Source: Galaxea fascicularis
Taxonomy: Eukaryota; Cnidaria; Anthozoa; Scleractinia; Euphylliidae
Length of the DNA: 64,000 nt
Reading direction: 5' to 3'
Assembly: GCA_948470475.1 (NCBI GenBank)
Contig: OX419339.1
Span: forward strand, 21,243,782-21,307,781
This document shows, one piece after another, positions 63,147 to 64,000 of this stretch. The translations under genes and the position numbers were made by a program. Positions within the stretch are counted from its first letter, which is position 1. Each line of letters begins with the position of its first letter. Under the pieces are notes generated by a model, which was not told where the DNA came from, did not search any database, and worked only from the letters and a program-made list of their open reading frames with translations.

Positions 63147-63322
63147 TTCCAGAAAATATCCATACCTCCCCCACGGAAGGTATTTTTTCTCAGACCCCCC
63201 ACCCCTCTGGAAATTCCAATTAAACTTCATACATTTCTTTACATTTTTTGGCCTTACAGGACCTCCCACCCCCCAGGAAATTCCAATCCCTTCTGTGGGG
63301 GGAGTATGGATATTTTCTGGAA
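63147..63322. mobile_element. MITE with about 34-bp inverted repeats
   Basis: TTCCAGAAAATATCCATACC...CACGGAAGG at the left mirrors CCTTCTGTGGGGGGAGTATG...TTCTGGAA at the right with few mismatches. A GGAAATTCCAAT pair recurs inside. It lies in the transposase intron. Confidence 0.75.
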
Positions 63323-63483
63323 CTGCACAATTGCTACTGATCTAGCAATCTGATTGCTAATTTGCTGTTGTCGATATGAGTCTAGACAACGCTTCTTGCA
63401 TCAACATGTAACACAATGCCTTTTTGAGCTTGTGTTCCGAAAAAATAACATTATCCTTATTAGTCAAGCTTTTGTGGTAAAAA

Positions 63484-63676
63484 GCAAATCGAATGTGGTT
63501 TCGCATTGTCCACATACTCTTATCGACAATGATGCATATGCATGTCATCACAGTGGTCAAAATTTGTCGTGGACTCACTGGGCCATACCTCATGAGTCCA
63601 CAACATTTTGACCACTGTGATGATGCATGCTCATTGTCAATAAGAGTAGGACAATAATAAACCAAATTTGATTTGC
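63484..63676. repeat. about 190-bp near-palindrome
   Basis: GCAAATC...TGTCC at the left pairs with GGACA...GATTTGC at the right. In between, ATCACAGTGGTCAAAAT/ATTTTGACCACTGTGAT and GTGGACTCA/TGAGTCCAC pair across a short centre. Divergence of the arms is around 10% by eye. The 120-residue minus frame across it is a by-product. Confidence 0.75.
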
Positions 63677-64000
63677 TAATTAGAGGAATAAAGTTAGTCT
63701 CAGTTGCATGCTCAGACACTACACAAATTCAAGGGTGTATCATGAGTTGTTTGAATAAACGTGTTGTAGACTGAAAGTTATGGCAGATTAAACAAGAAAC
63801 AAACAGAAAATTACTATTCAACTGTTGCACAGAGGAAGTCTGCATGCCAGGTGATCTGGTGACGTAATGAAAAGGCCCCGCCAAAAATTTTTAATGCTGT
63901 ATCCCACAACCACGTGCGGTCCTAGGTGTTGTTTTCCCATTGCCAAAACGTAACAGATCATTTCCCGTGTCTCCCAAATTTCCTGTTACTGAATGCAGAG

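Larger units (their letters stand above)
59629..64000. mobile_element. PIF/Harbinger DNA transposon, left part; right end outside the window
   Basis: Two genes facing each other, a Myb/SANT-like gene (plus) and a DDE transposase (minus), are the hallmark of Harbinger elements. The proposed left border is at 59629, where TTA is followed by AGCATGACGTTTACGGCAAA and then a triple ACGGCAA repeat. A matching right end cannot be checked. Inserted within it are a retrotransposon tail, a TTAA MITE and two palindromes. Confidence 0.55.

Noticed and set aside
63357..63719. 120-residue minus-strand frame that might be the missing transposase exon.
   Set aside because: It covers a near-palindrome and lacks the transposase N-terminal motifs.

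Overview
The window looks like the genome of an anthozoan cnidarian, most likely a stony coral. It is AT-rich, its genes are split into small exons by long introns with standard GT/AG sites, and it is crowded with inverted-repeat DNA transposon remnants, tRNA-derived SINE pieces and CR1/L2-like retrotransposon tails. The order is inferred from the repeat types and from an invertebrate-type naked cuticle gene; no marker gene fixes the species. Four protein-coding loci can be assembled by matching splice phases across exons; two further CR1-like stretches are dead retrotransposon coding remnants. Layout: (1) About 4.0-24.4 kb, minus strand: the N-terminal part of a PLEKHG4/puratrophin-like (Quattro-type) RhoGEF, with five well supported exons encoding a SEC14-like region, a possible tiny first exon, and an ETS/YY1-type promoter motif just upstream. 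The 3' part lies beyond the left edge or was not recognised. Its introns hold MITEs, a CR1-like element with a SINE inside it, and a 1.1-kb terminal-inverted-repeat element. (2) 24.4-40 kb: no host gene seen. This is a repeat-rich block with MITEs nested in MITEs, a foldback element with a 9-bp target duplication, and two very long perfect hairpins (69 and 84 bp stems). (3) 40.2-45.4 kb, minus strand: a complete seven-exon naked cuticle (NKD) gene, a Dishevelled-binding feedback inhibitor of Wnt signalling, including a 12-nt micro-exon. (4) 45.5-51.7 kb: no gene recognised, a few repeats. (5) 51.7-55.8 kb, minus strand: a possible three-exon unknown gene whose splice phases close perfectly. 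(6) 56-59.6 kb: repeats and a dead retrotransposon tail. (7) 59.6 kb to the right edge: a PIF/Harbinger DNA transposon carrying a Myb/SANT-like gene (four exons, intact) facing a DDE transposase gene (last exon intact, 5' part outside the window). Functionally, only the two Harbinger genes clearly belong together: in this superfamily the Myb-like protein and the DDE nuclease cooperate in transposition. The many 3-bp (TTA/TAA) duplications around MITEs in the window are what such a machinery would leave. The RhoGEF and NKD genes are ordinary host genes in the same orientation with no evident functional link beyond a general one to Wnt/Rho signalling. No CRISPR array, intact tRNA or rRNA gene was seen.
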